Shown here: in pieces, positions 1 to 9,800 of the stretch
Layout of the letters: every line of letters starts with the position of its first letter
Position numbering within the stretch: the stretch's first letter is position 1
Origin: Komagataeibacter xylinus
GTDB taxonomy: Bacteria > Pseudomonadota > Alphaproteobacteria > Acetobacterales > Acetobacteraceae
DNA: 64,000 nt
NCBI RefSeq assembly: GCF_031081985.1
Contig: NZ_JARWSK010000009.1
Coordinates: 1-64,000 of the forward strand
Reading direction: 5' to 3'
Notes under the pieces: generated by a model
Databases searched by the model: none
Seen by the model: the letters and a program-made list of their open reading frames with translations, nothing else
Told to the model about the DNA's origin: nothing
Translations under genes and position numbers: made by a program

Positions 1-14
1 TGCCCCCGCAACCA
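1..14 (+). tRNA. 3' end of a tRNA, probably initiator tRNA-fMet (truncated by window edge)
   Basis: The window opens with TGCCCCCGCAACCA, which reads as the 3' strand of an acceptor stem, discriminator A and encoded CCA. It is nearly the same as the end of bacterial initiator tRNA (…CCCCCGCAACCA). A T-tailed hairpin follows 30 bases later, as expected for a tRNA transcript. The body of the tRNA lies outside the window, so the identity is an inference from 14 bases. Confidence 0.6.
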
Positions 15-44
15 TATATACGTGTCTGATAAGACAACAGAAAA

Positions 45-70
45 GCCACCCCATAAGGGTGGCTTTTTTT
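45..70 (+). terminator. Rho-independent terminator
   Basis: A perfect 7-bp stem (GCCACCC/GGGTGGC) with a 5-base loop is followed by seven T. It lies just after the tRNA end and probably terminates that transcript. Confidence 0.85.
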
Positions 71-150
71 GTGCCCGAAATCTACCGTAGGAAACATATA
101 GGAAACAGACGGAAAGGTAAGCCGGTGGGCACCGTCCGTCAAAAACCAGG

Positions 151-357
151 CCTGAACGAGCTTGGCTGCCGGCCATCATTGATGCCAAATCTGACATGCA
201 CCTCGCAGCGCTGTCGATCCGACTGCGCGACGAGCGTGGCGTTCAGGCCGACATGGGAATGCTGTCGCGCTTATTTCAAGCCGAAGGGATCAGCTCCCAA
301 AAAAGCGTAATGCCCTCCGGGCAGGATCGGCCTGACGTTGCGCGCAAGCGACGGACT
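151..357 (+). pseudogene. IS630-family transposase remnant
   Basis: The frame containing base 196 reads, without a plausible start, LRDERGVQADMGMLSRLF, then GISSQKS, then QDRPDVARKRR. This resembles the segment of IS630 transposases that joins the N-terminal helix-turn-helix to the DDE domain (pattern 'L..RG..vs...l.r.l...g.s.KKs...seQdRpDVarrR'). No DDE catalytic residues follow, and the homology stops near base 357. I infer a fragment left by an old insertion, next to a tRNA end where mobile DNA often integrates. No terminal inverted repeats could be assigned. Confidence 0.6.
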
Positions 358-471
358 CAGTATCGAAATGCATCGGCTCACTCATCAAATGCTTCTCCGC
401 ACAGGAATGCGCCGATAACCGCCAGAACTCAGCATATGCATCAATCTAATAATAGATCCTGCATATTGCTG

Positions 472-2577
472 CTACAGACCGGCTTCTCCCATAAAGACCG
501 AGACAATCTTGCGATAGGTCCGTTGTATGAAGCTGGTGGCGGTGGCGTGTATGCGGACCATTCCCCTGATGCGCCGCCTGATTGGTGGCAGCGGCCCATC
601 AGGCAGGATCATAACCTGATAAACCGCTTCCTCCGGCACGATCCTGTGGCTGGTCTCGTCCCGGTGTGCCTTGATATGCCCGCCATAAAGGGAGGCCTGT
701 TCCAGCGCATCGATTTCAGGAACTGATGCTACCGAAATCGACTGTACATGCCCCGTAATCTGCTTGGCACCAGGGCTGTCGGCCATAAAACTGGCCTTTG
801 CGCCGGACTGTATGAAGCTGATGTCCGTTTCATACACATATGCTTCAACGGCGGCGTGGTCTTCGGTTATGATTGAGCCAATATAATCATGCTGTTTCAA
901 TGTATCGCCAACATGGATTTCCGGTGGAACATCCACCAGCATGCCGTCAAAGGGCGCGGTGAGGGTCAACTGCCTTATCGCGGCTTCCGCCCGCAGGCGC
1001 TCGGCTGTTTCCTGCTCGATCCTGTCACGCGTATCATCAAGCGAGGCCGTATCTTCCACGCCAAACATCCGCTCCGACAATGTGGCTTCCAGCGTTGCCA
1101 GTCGTGCCATTGACACGGCACGGTCATGGTCAAGCTGGGGGGAGCGGAGTTCGGCCACGGTCTCGCCTGCCCGTACCAGGCTGCCTGTGGGCAGCAGGTG
1201 CACCACCTGTCCCGGGTCCTGCGTGTAAAGCATGCTCTGCCCTTGCGCCCGCAATACGGCAGGTGCGCGGACAGTGTGGCTCCATGGCAGTACAAGAAGG
1301 GCAATCAATATGGCAAACGCCGCACCGGTAACGTGCACGCGGCGGCTGCCGGGGGCATGCAGGGCCTGGCGTGCCCATTCCGCCAGCTCTCCCATGATGG
1401 GGCGTGCAACAAAGAACCAGATTTCAATGCCCATCAGAACCACGCCCAGCGCGGGAAAAACCGCATGATAGACAACCAGCGCAATGCCGGTGAACAGAAA
1501 GAAACGGTAAAGCCATGTGGCAAGGCTGTAGCCCACCAGCATGATGCCCCTGCGTGCGGGAAAGACCTCAGGTGGAGGCGTGTCCTTGCCAAACAGGAAC
1601 CTGCGGGTGCGCCAGCGTGTCCATGCAAATGCACGTTCCTGCAGGTTGGGAATACCCATCAGGTCGGAGAGGATATAATACCCGTCAAACCGCATCAGCG
1701 GGCTGAGATTGACCGATAGGGTCAAAATCCATGTTGAACTGCTTAACGTGAACAGGCCATCACGCAGCGGCCCGTCGGGTACAATGCTCCAGATAATGGT
1801 GGCCAGCGTGGCCAGCATGATTTCGGCCACCATGCCGGCACAGTCGATCACCAGTCGGTCGCGTGCGCGGACCAGTCGCCATGCATCGGTGGTATCGGTC
1901 CATAAAACAGGGCACAGCACCAGAAAGGCCACCCCCATGGCGGGTACCCGGCAGCCAAAATGTCGTGCCGCAATGCCGTGGCCCAGTTCATGCACCATCT
2001 TGCTGCATGCCAGCGCCAGGGCAATGCCGATTGCGCCCTGCGGCGTGATGAGATGCATGAACCCCGCGGCGTAAAGGCTCCATTGCTGCACGACCAGAAT
2101 GACCGCCAACACCACTGCCAGTGCCAGCCCGATGCAGAACCTGCGGGTAAAAAGCCAGTCCGTTAGCGGCACGCAGCGTTTAAGAACGGGATCGGGATTG
2201 CATAGCCGTACCCGTAGGAAAAGATAATGATGCAGGATCCATGACAGCAATGGCGGCTTGCGCGCCTGCCGGGCCAGCAAGGCGGTGTCTGCGCTGGTCT
2301 GCGCCGTAGTCAGTCCGGCCTGTTGCACGAAGGCGGCAAAGGCCATGACATCGGCTGACTGCGTATCAAACGTGGTCTGTTCACGCACAATGCGGGCAAT
2401 GGTGTCCGGGTCAGCCAGGTCCCAGCGTTGCAGGATTTCCATTTCCATGCTGCCAAGGCGCACGTAACGGTGGCGGGCGGGGTCATAGAGGCTCCATGTT
2501 GGCGCGCCGGTTACGACGGGGCCCCGTAACAGTTCAAGGTCATCACGCAGGGCAGGCCAGAGGGCAGGGGCGCTCAT
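472..2577 (-). CDS. PqqD-like / peptidase M50 (site-2 protease) / HlyD fusion, putative inner-membrane export component
   Basis: A 701-residue protein starting at MSAPALWP; the open frame extends further upstream, but that part overlaps the neighbouring gene. Residues about 15-90 resemble a PqqD/RRE peptide-binding fold (W-x-LYDP…YVRL…EILQRW). Residues about 145-440 are polytopic and carry the M50 zinc site HELGH (196-200) and the partner motif N290-x-x-P…D298-G. Residues about 445-640 form a periplasmic lipoyl/barrel-sandwich and coiled-coil HlyD part. It is the last gene of a leftward run (TolC, HlyD, GAF-HlyD, this gene), starting 19 bases after its neighbour stops. I infer that it replaces the ABC transporter of a type I-like exporter for the divergent giant protein. 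Its function is unproven. Confidence 0.75.
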   Translation of the reverse strand: MSAPALWPALRDDLELLRGPVVTGAPTWSLYDPARHRYVRLGSMEMEILQRWDLADPDTIARIVREQTTFDTQSADVMAFAAFVQQAGLTTAQTSADTALLARQARKPPLLSWILHHYLFLRVRLCNPDPVLKRCVPLTDWLFTRRFCIGLALAVVLAVILVVQQWSLYAAGFMHLITPQGAIGIALALACSKMVHELGHGIAARHFGCRVPAMGVAFLVLCPVLWTDTTDAWRLVRARDRLVIDCAGMVAEIMLATLATIIWSIVPDGPLRDGLFTLSSSTWILTLSVNLSPLMRFDGYYILSDLMGIPNLQERAFAWTRWRTRRFLFGKDTPPPEVFPARRGIMLVGYSLATWLYRFFLFTGIALVVYHAVFPALGVVLMGIEIWFFVARPIMGELAEWARQALHAPGSRRVHVTGAAFAILIALLVLPWSHTVRAPAVLRAQGQSMLYTQDPGQVVHLLPTGSLVRAGETVAELRSPQLDHDRAVSMARLATLEATLSERMFGVEDTASLDDTRDRIEQETAERLRAEAAIRQLTLTAPFDGMLVDVPPEIHVGDTLKQHDYIGSIITEDHAAVEAYVYETDISFIQSGAKASFMADSPGAKQITGHVQSISVASVPEIDALEQASLYGGHIKAHRDETSHRIVPEEAVYQVMILPDGPLPPIRRRIRGMVRIHATATSFIQRTYRKIVSVFMGEAGL

Positions 2578-2596
2578 GCGTCTTCTGCCGGGCCAG

Positions 2597-3934
2597 CTAG
2601 AAGGAAAGCCATTGTCGGACCACGCCCAGTGGTTTGCGCAAAGCCCAGAGCACCAGCATGTGCCGTGGGCCGTAGATGCGCGCAGTGCCGCGCAGGCCAA
2701 GGCGGATGTCGCTATCCAGATCGGCACGCAAGGTATAGGCCAGCGTGCCCGCAGGGGTCGATGTGCTGGCATAGGAGGTAAAGACCAGATGCCCCTCCGC
2801 CGGATGATTGGGGTGCACATTGTCAAAAAAACGTACGCGCGCATCGGGGGCGAAATGTGCGGCCTCGGTTGCGGGCAGGCGGATCTCGATCCGGCGCGAC
2901 AGGGCGGGCGCAACCATGAGAATGCGCTCGCCAGCTTCCACCGGGCGGCCTATCCATTCGGAAGGGTCGTTATAAAGCGCCAGCCCGTCTATCGGGGCGG
3001 TCAGGGTGGCGCGATGCAGCAATTCGCTCTGGTAGCGCATCTGGGCCGCTTCCTCATCAATGCGGCCCTTGAGTTCACCCGCCTGCGCGCGGGCCTTGGC
3101 ATCAAGCATGCCTGCCTGAATGGCTTCATCATACTGGGTGCGGGCCACTTCCAGCGCCTTGCGGGCAACAAGGTACTGGCTTTCAAGCTGGGCACGCTCC
3201 AGTTCCACGACCGGTGTACCGGCCTGCACGGCTGTATTGGGAGCGACATCAAGCTGGTGGACGATACCGGCAAAGGGCGCGCGCACGAAAGTGGGGGCAA
3301 CCGGCACGACTTCAGCCGGAGCCAGAATCCATGAATGGACCGGGTAGCACGCCACCAGCACGGCAGCCGCCAGCATGGCGCCAATGCGCCTGCGCATTCG
3401 TGTATCGCGTGGCCTGGGCGGTTGGGAGGCGATAAGCTGCCGACTTTCCGCATATTCGCCGCCAATCATGCCCAGGGCCTGAATATCGGGCGGTGTCCAT
3501 GCATCTGCCCGCGCGACAAGCAGCGTGCCCACCTGGCCATGCCGCCCCAGCAGCGGAATGAGCACGGCATGAGGGGCCATCCATTGCGCCCATTCATCGC
3601 GCAGCGTGGCCGGCAGGGTCGCGACATCAAGCACCCTGGCCTGCGCCTGTGGCGTAATGCTCTCGAACACGCGGCCCAGCCAGCGCACATAGGGGGCGGC
3701 AGAATCGAACACCGCCGTGCCGGAGATGGCGGCTATCCCCGCCTTGTCCGTGCGGTAAAGGGCGGCCTGCTGGTAGGGAAGGAGATTATGGCTTTCGTTG
3801 ACCAGCACGAAATCCAGTTCATCAGGCGGGCAGGTCCGCAGGCGCTCGCACAGATGCACAAGGGCTGACAGCCGCAGCAATGCAGCCTGCCGGCCCTGCT
3901 GCAGGCGTGCGGGATCAGGCGGGGAGGAGGTCAT
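2597..3934 (-). CDS. GAF domain-HlyD fusion, membrane adaptor
   Basis: The protein has 445 residues. Residues about 20-165 look like a GAF-type sensor domain, with the typical 'VLIPLLGRHGQVGTLLVAR' strand pair. One membrane helix follows (about 184-203), then a periplasmic HlyD/RND adaptor core: lipoyl half (FVRAPFAGIVHQLDV), a short coiled coil, second lipoyl half (ATLTAPIDGLALYND) and a beta-barrel end. This puts GAF in the cytoplasm and the adaptor in the periplasm. The gene starts 20 bases after the upstream adaptor stops, so it is probably co-transcribed with the TolC-like and M50 genes. A cytosolic sensory domain on an adaptor suggests signal-gated export, but no ligand can be inferred. 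Confidence 0.75.
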   Translation of the reverse strand: MTSSPPDPARLQQGRQAALLRLSALVHLCERLRTCPPDELDFVLVNESHNLLPYQQAALYRTDKAGIAAISGTAVFDSAAPYVRWLGRVFESITPQAQARVLDVATLPATLRDEWAQWMAPHAVLIPLLGRHGQVGTLLVARADAWTPPDIQALGMIGGEYAESRQLIASQPPRPRDTRMRRRIGAMLAAAVLVACYPVHSWILAPAEVVPVAPTFVRAPFAGIVHQLDVAPNTAVQAGTPVVELERAQLESQYLVARKALEVARTQYDEAIQAGMLDAKARAQAGELKGRIDEEAAQMRYQSELLHRATLTAPIDGLALYNDPSEWIGRPVEAGERILMVAPALSRRIEIRLPATEAAHFAPDARVRFFDNVHPNHPAEGHLVFTSYASTSTPAGTLAYTLRADLDSDIRLGLRGTARIYGPRHMLVLWALRKPLGVVRQWLSF

Positions 3935-3954
3935 GATCCGTCAGCCATCCGTTA

Positions 3955-4776
3955 TCATTGACCGAACTGGGCTTCTCCCGTCATGCCCGGTAGCAGGTCA
4001 GGGGCGGGGCGGGTCAGTTTGCCATAGACCTTGATGGTCTTGCTGACAGGGTCCACCTTGCCCGAAATGCGGCTGACGGTTGCCGGGTAGGTGGCATCCG
4101 TCTCCAGTATATGAACCTTGAACGGCGTGCCGGGCTGCAGATGGCGCAGTTCCATGGATGAGACGATCATGGACAGTTCAAGCGAGGTATCATCCAGTAT
4201 TTCCAGCATGGGGGTTCCGGCTGAAAGATACTGGTAATTATGCACCATGGTGTTGGAGACACGCCCGTCAAACGGAGCCTGGATCACGCACTGGGCCACA
4301 ACGGCGTTGGCCATTTCCAGATCGGCATTGGCTGCCTGTTCATCGGCTGCCGCCGAGCGCAGGTCCGATACGCTCCATTGCCCGAGCGCCTTCATCTTGT
4401 TCTGCACATCAAGCAGGCCACGACGCTTGATGTATTCGGCATGGGCGTGGGCAAGGGTTGCCTTCTGCTGGCCGCAGCGGAACTCGGCAAGGACATCGCC
4501 CTTGTGAAAATGGTCACCGTCGCGCAAGGGAAATTTTTCAAGCTGGCCCGACATGCTGGCGCTGATCTGCGCACTCATGGGCGCGGTGACCTGTACGCTC
4601 GGGGCATGGACCGCCGTGCTGTCCGGCTCCGATGTGGGGGGCATATCAGGTTGCGCGACAGGTACCGTGGCGGTCGGTGTCGTGTCAGCGGGAGCGACCG
4701 GGCGTGCTGTCTGGGCCAGGACCGTGCCGGGTGCAAGGCCAAGCAACAGTGCCGAGATAAACGAATATATACGCAT
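3955..4776 (-). CDS. HlyD-family periplasmic adaptor
   Basis: I start it at the methionine of MRIYSFISALLLGLAPG because this gives a clean signal peptide ending …TVLAQ and GGAAGG lies 12 bases upstream; a longer frame begins at 4842. The mature protein has a Pro/Thr/Ala-rich linker (about residues 25-70). A split lipoyl domain follows (SASMSGQLEKFPLRDGDHF and VIQAPFDGRVSNTMV) around a helical hairpin, then a C-terminal beta-barrel (PATVSRISGKVDPVSKTIKV). It is a standard RND/HlyD membrane-fusion adaptor without an inner-membrane anchor, and is expected to bridge to the TolC-like lipoprotein encoded just upstream. Confidence 0.8.
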   Translation of the reverse strand: MRIYSFISALLLGLAPGTVLAQTARPVAPADTTPTATVPVAQPDMPPTSEPDSTAVHAPSVQVTAPMSAQISASMSGQLEKFPLRDGDHFHKGDVLAEFRCGQQKATLAHAHAEYIKRRGLLDVQNKMKALGQWSVSDLRSAAADEQAANADLEMANAVVAQCVIQAPFDGRVSNTMVHNYQYLSAGTPMLEILDDTSLELSMIVSSMELRHLQPGTPFKVHILETDATYPATVSRISGKVDPVSKTIKVYGKLTRPAPDLLPGMTGEAQFGQ

Positions 4777-4874
4777 ATATGCAACCGGCCTTCCGGAATA
4801 ATAAGGCACCATGACCGCCCGGGGCGACGGGGCCTTAAACATTACTTATTAGTAATAATATTCAAAATGGCAGA

Positions 4875-6536
4875 TCAGCCGGGTGTAGCGGCAGGCTGTG
4901 CCGTATCCGTCTGCGCGACAGGGGTGGAAGGCGGTGCAGCCTGCGGCACCGGCACCGCGACGGGTGCCGTGCTGTTGCCCGCATCCGGTTTCCTGACATT
5001 ATCGGGCAGCGTCAGGTCAGGCAGGCGGCCGTTTTCCCACAGGGCAATGGAATGCTTGACCTGCGCCGTCAGGTGCTTGAGATCCTGAATATCGGCATTG
5101 GCAGGCACAAGATCCACGCCGATGGAAGCATACAGGTTGGCCAGCGCCTGATGTGTATGGGCAAGGCTGCGGCTGTATTCAAGCTGGCCGAGCAGGGCCG
5201 CCATCTGGTGGCGCACGCGATTGGCCTCGGACTGCGCGCCTGCGGCGGAGGCGGAGACGGCAAGCTGCTCCATCTGCAGGCTCACATCGTTGATCTGCCG
5301 CGAGGATTTGAGGAAATCCACCGCCGTGACGTATTTCTGCGCGCTCAGGTTGATCTGGGCCAGAATGGCGACACTCAGCGCCAGGCGACGCATTTCCGAG
5401 AGCTTGACATTGCCCTTGGCCACCGCGATGGCGCGCGGCCCCTGGATCATGTTGATCAGGTTGACGGTCGCCCGCACCCCGATCTGCCCCCAGATGTGGT
5501 GGTAAAGCAGCGCATTCGAATCAAAGTTGCCGTTCCCGATGGCGCCGATACCGGGCATCATCTTCAGGATTTCCTTATAGACATCCTGCCGGTCAACCTT
5601 CTGCTGGTACACTTCCATGCGCAGTTCGGGGCGCATGACCAGCCCCATGCGCTCCAGCGTGGGAATGTCGAGGTTGCCCAGTGGCTGCACGTCCTGCGGG
5701 TGGGTGGCGAGGTTGAGCTTTTCATCCTGCGGCACGTTGATGAGCGAGGCGAGCTGGATCTGCGCGCCAACCAGCTCATCCTTGATGCGCCGCATCTCAC
5801 CCAAGATCTGGATGATGTTCTGCTGGTAATCAAGCAGCGTAAGGGGAGACTGCAGGTGCGCGTTGCCGGCATCCTGCGATGCCGCCAGCATGGTCTCCGC
5901 ATCGTGGATGATGGGATCAAGGCGGGGCAGCATGACCTGGGCTGCGGCAGCCTCCCAGTAATTGGTGGTTACGGCCTTGACCAGATCATTGATGGCGCGC
6001 CTGCGGCGCTCGACGGCAATCAGGGCGCGGAAAGCCTGCTGGCGGGCGGAGAAATAGCTGATCCCCGCATCCATCGCGTTCCATGAAAAGCTGATATCGC
6101 CGCTGCCATGGCTGGGCATTTCGGAATAGGAATAATCCAGCGAGCGCTGGTTGCTGAATTCATCAATACTTTCAGCAGCATTGTTGTTGCTTCTGTCGGT
6201 ATAGCCCGCATCGGCCGCAAGGTGCGGCAGCATCTGCATCAGGGCCAGATCAAGCTGCTTTTCCTGCTGGTTGATCTCAAGCTTGGCGACCTGTGAGTCA
6301 TAGTTGAACTTGAGCGCGCGCGCGATGGCGGTGCCCAGTGTCAGTTCACCATCGAGCGGCAGGTAACGCGCCTCGATCGTGGCGTGATCGGCATCGGCAC
6401 GTTTGATATGATCGGCCAGGGGCATGGGCTTGGGCCGCATGCCGCACCCTGCCAGCAGCATGACTGTCGAAAGCGCGGCGCAGGAGACCAGACGTATTTT
6501 ACCACGGGTAAGCTGATGCGTCACAGGATTTACCAT
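4875..6536 (-). CDS. TolC-family outer-membrane channel lipoprotein
   Basis: The protein has 553 residues. An N-terminal signal ends in the lipobox LLAGC, so it is probably lipidated. Two long helical halves show outer-membrane efflux protein features: GTAIARALKFNYDSQVAKLE in the first, and RPELRMEVYQQKVDRQDVYK opening the second. The C-terminal 60 residues are Pro/Ala/Thr-rich and probably disordered. It is the first gene of the leftward export operon, 98 bases ahead of the HlyD adaptor. That gap holds an imperfect ATTACT/AGTAAT hairpin at 4841-4856. The start has GGAA about 5 bases upstream. Role: exit duct of the exporter; its cargo is inferred to be the divergent giant protein. Confidence 0.8.
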   Translation of the reverse strand: MVNPVTHQLTRGKIRLVSCAALSTVMLLAGCGMRPKPMPLADHIKRADADHATIEARYLPLDGELTLGTAIARALKFNYDSQVAKLEINQQEKQLDLALMQMLPHLAADAGYTDRSNNNAAESIDEFSNQRSLDYSYSEMPSHGSGDISFSWNAMDAGISYFSARQQAFRALIAVERRRRAINDLVKAVTTNYWEAAAAQVMLPRLDPIIHDAETMLAASQDAGNAHLQSPLTLLDYQQNIIQILGEMRRIKDELVGAQIQLASLINVPQDEKLNLATHPQDVQPLGNLDIPTLERMGLVMRPELRMEVYQQKVDRQDVYKEILKMMPGIGAIGNGNFDSNALLYHHIWGQIGVRATVNLINMIQGPRAIAVAKGNVKLSEMRRLALSVAILAQINLSAQKYVTAVDFLKSSRQINDVSLQMEQLAVSASAAGAQSEANRVRHQMAALLGQLEYSRSLAHTHQALANLYASIGVDLVPANADIQDLKHLTAQVKHSIALWENGRLPDLTLPDNVRKPDAGNSTAPVAVPVPQAAPPSTPVAQTDTAQPAATPG

Positions 6537-6885
6537 GAATTTCCGGGTTGTATTCAGGTCGTCAAGAAAAATTTCAACGCAAGATGGCGGGAACAGTATT
6601 ATGGTTACCTGATCATATAGAACTGTATAGATCTATATATAGGTACGGCTTGGTAATTCCGCCTATTTTGCAGTTACTCTGCGCTCGATACCGGGCACGG
6701 CATGGTAGTTATGGGGCGCACACATTTTTGTCAACTTCATTCGTTGTAACACGAGAAAAAAAATTGTAGATGGAATGCGGGAATTGAAAATGCAGTCGTA
6801 GCGCCCTGCTGGGTGGAAATGATTCATCTCATGGAAACCATAACCTGGTATTCCTAAACAAATTGTTGATAAAAATGGTTTTTTC
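6537..6885. promoter_or_regulatory. Divergent intergenic region of the export/adhesin locus with a 12-bp palindrome
   Basis: These 349 AT-rich bases separate the TolC operon from the giant protein gene. TATAGATCTATA at 6626-6637 is a perfect palindrome and a candidate operator. A TTGACA on the minus strand (complement of 6729-6734) could serve the leftward operon, but its -10 is weak. No convincing promoter or strong ribosome site was found for the rightward gene, whose ATG follows a T-rich run. No gene is visible here. Confidence 0.4.
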
Positions 6886-9800
6886 ATGCGTCTGATTCTT
6901 GAGCAGAGATATCTCTTTGATGGCAGCGTGGCGCATGTCTCCCATCACCATGGGGCGGACAGGCACCATCACGAGAATCAGGGGGAAAATGCTCATGATG
7001 CCCCTGTTGTGGATGAAGCCGTCGGTTCCCTGCCGGATTTACCTGCAACCACTGGTACAGATAAGTCAGTGCATGATCGCAATGGTGGAAAAAAAGACAG
7101 TTTTACCGATATCGTCTTTGTAGATTCCCGGGTCAGCGACTGGCGCGAACTCACGGCCTCGCTTGGCAATAACGTGGGCGTGGTGGTGGTGGACAATACG
7201 CGTGATGGCATGTCCGTCGTCTCGCGCGTGCTGTCGCACCAGCACAACCTCAACAGTGTCAGCTTCCTCACCTACGGGCAGGCAGGCCAGATCGAGCTTG
7301 GCAGCACCACCATCAATGCCGCCACCCTCATGGCGGACAGCACGCAGGTGGCGCAGTGGGGCGATGCGCTGGGGGCGAAGGGGCAGATCCTGTTCTGGGG
7401 CTGCGATGTGGGGCAGGGGGCTGCCGGTCAGGCGCTGGTCGAGGACCTGCACACCCTGACCGGCGCGGGTGTCGCCGCCTCGACCGATGCCACGGGCCTT
7501 GGCGTGCTGGGGGGTGACTGGACACTGGAGCGCACGGCCGGGCTGGATGGCAATGCCGTGGATGCACCCTTCTCGGCTGCGGCCGAGGCCGGTTATGACA
7601 GCGTGCTCGACAGCCCGACGGCTACCGTCACCATTTCAAGCCCCACCGATACCAGCAACCTGCTGGGCAATACCTTTTCCCAGACCATCACCTTTTCCAA
7701 CAATGCGTCCAATGGCGTGGGCTATGCGCCTTTTGTCGAGATATTCGCGCCAACCAACGCAACACAGGATACCCCGCTTACCTCTGTAACCTATCTGGGC
7801 CAGAGCCTGTCCGCCAAGGCTGTCACGCTGGTGGATGTCGATGGCAAGGTCGGAGCCTATAATCCCTACAGCAGCGGCACGGATGGCAAGCCGCAGTTTG
7901 TTACGGCGCCTGCGGGTTTCAAGGCGGGCGATACCATGTATGTGGTTTCCCTGCCGTTCGGCAGTTACACGCCCAAGCAGCCAACCCTCACCCTTACGGC
8001 CAGTTTTGCCAATAACACGACCGAGTCCGTCGATGCGCCTACAGGTACTGGCACCCCCATTACCATCGCTGCCGCCGGTGGTTACCAGTATGGCGCCGAT
8101 GCGCTCAATGACCCCGGCACTGACCCGACCATCCAGGGGGCTGTCGCAACCAATACCGTTGCCCAGAACCTCGTGCAGGTGACCGCCGGTATCCTGACCT
8201 CGCCGCGTGGCGAGGATGAGGTGCCCACTGGCCCGGATTATCCCGCTACCTACGAGGTGACCGTCACCCCTGCCGAAGCAACGCAGGCCAACGCCATCAA
8301 GGACATGACGCTCAATGTCACCCTGCCTGACAGCGTCAATTACAACAACAGCCCCATTACCCTGACCGGGGCCGATGGCTCGACCATCAGCGGCACGGCC
8401 ACCTATGTGCCGCCCGCTGATGGCTCAAAGGAAGGCGGATCGGTCAAGATTACGCTCGATAGCGTGGCCTACAGCGCAAATGCGCCCTACAAGATTGATA
8501 TTCCGGTCTATGTGGGCCAGACGGATGCGGCCGGGAATTCAATCCTCAATGCTTCTGGCGGCATCACATCGCCCACCACCATTTCGGGTGCGACCATATC
8601 CTATACCGGCACCTGGACCCCGCCCGTGGCAGAGGGTCAGACCGCCACGCCCGTTGCGCTGGACCAGACGGTGGACACGGTCCCCACCACGTTCAACGCC
8701 AAGGCCTTCGCGGTGCAGGAGACGGATACGATCACGAATGCGGATGGCAGCGCCACCGGCCTGGCCGCCGGGCAGGTCATGCCCGGCGATACCATCACGC
8801 ATGATATCCATATCGAGAATTCGGACTACTATTCCAGCACCGGCATGGTGGTCACCACCACGCTGAGCGATGGCCAGACCCTGAAGCCGGGCACCAGCCC
8901 CACCTTTACCTATACCGATGCCACCGGCACGTCCCATACCGTGCAACTGGGCAGCGCCTACTGGTCGGCCACGCCGGGCGATAACGGGCAGACCGTGGTG
9001 CAAATGAACATCGCCCAGTATCTGGCCGATAATAAGCTGCCAGCCATGGGGGCGGGCAAGCAGGGCACGATCAGCTATGCCAGCACGGTAAACGAGAACT
9101 ATACGGCCACAAATACCCCGGTGACCGAAGGCGATACGATCAGCAGCAGCGTGAGTGTCAGCGCGCAGGCAACAGGTCCCGATGGCACCACCTCTCAGGT
9201 GCAGGATGGTTCAAGCAATACGCTTTCCGTGCCCGAGGGCACGACGGGGCTGAAGATCGTGGCCATCAATGGCGTTGCCGTGGATGACACGACTACGCCT
9301 GTCATCCATGCGGGTGACAAGGTGACTTACGAGGCAACCTATACCCTCCAGACCGGCACCTATACTGACCTCAACCTCTCGTCTTACCTGCCTCTGCCGC
9401 TTTATGACACGAGCAACCCCACGGGCACCGGTGATTCTGCTTTCACGGCTTCCGACAGCACGGACCCGACCCAACAGGCGGCTGGCACCTACAGCGTGGT
9501 GAGCGTGCCAAACGGTGTCGATCCGGGCAAGGTCACGGTCTCGACGCAGTCCGCGAATAACAGCATCAGCTTTGATATGGGCAACAGCAACACGCTTGCC
9601 ACGAGTGATGCTGGCAAGCAGGTCGCCGTGCTGTTTACCCTCAATGCAACCTCAAGCCCCTTTGCCGATGGCCTGAGCCTGACCAGCCAGGAGCAGTCCA
9701 CCCTGACCAATGGGCAGAATGCCCAGACCGCCCAGTCCACCCTGCAGTCGGTTACCGTTGCCGAGCCTGCGGCCGAGATCAAGACGGGCGTGGTATCAGT

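Noticed and set aside
2578-2913. N-terminal extension of the M50 fusion to 813 residues
   Set aside because: It overlaps the end of the upstream adaptor gene, is rich in Arg/Cys/Trp as in out-of-frame translation, and lacks a ribosome site.
4240-5088. Plus-strand frame across the HlyD adaptor and TolC genes
   Set aside because: It is antisense to two well-supported genes and has no recognisable domain.
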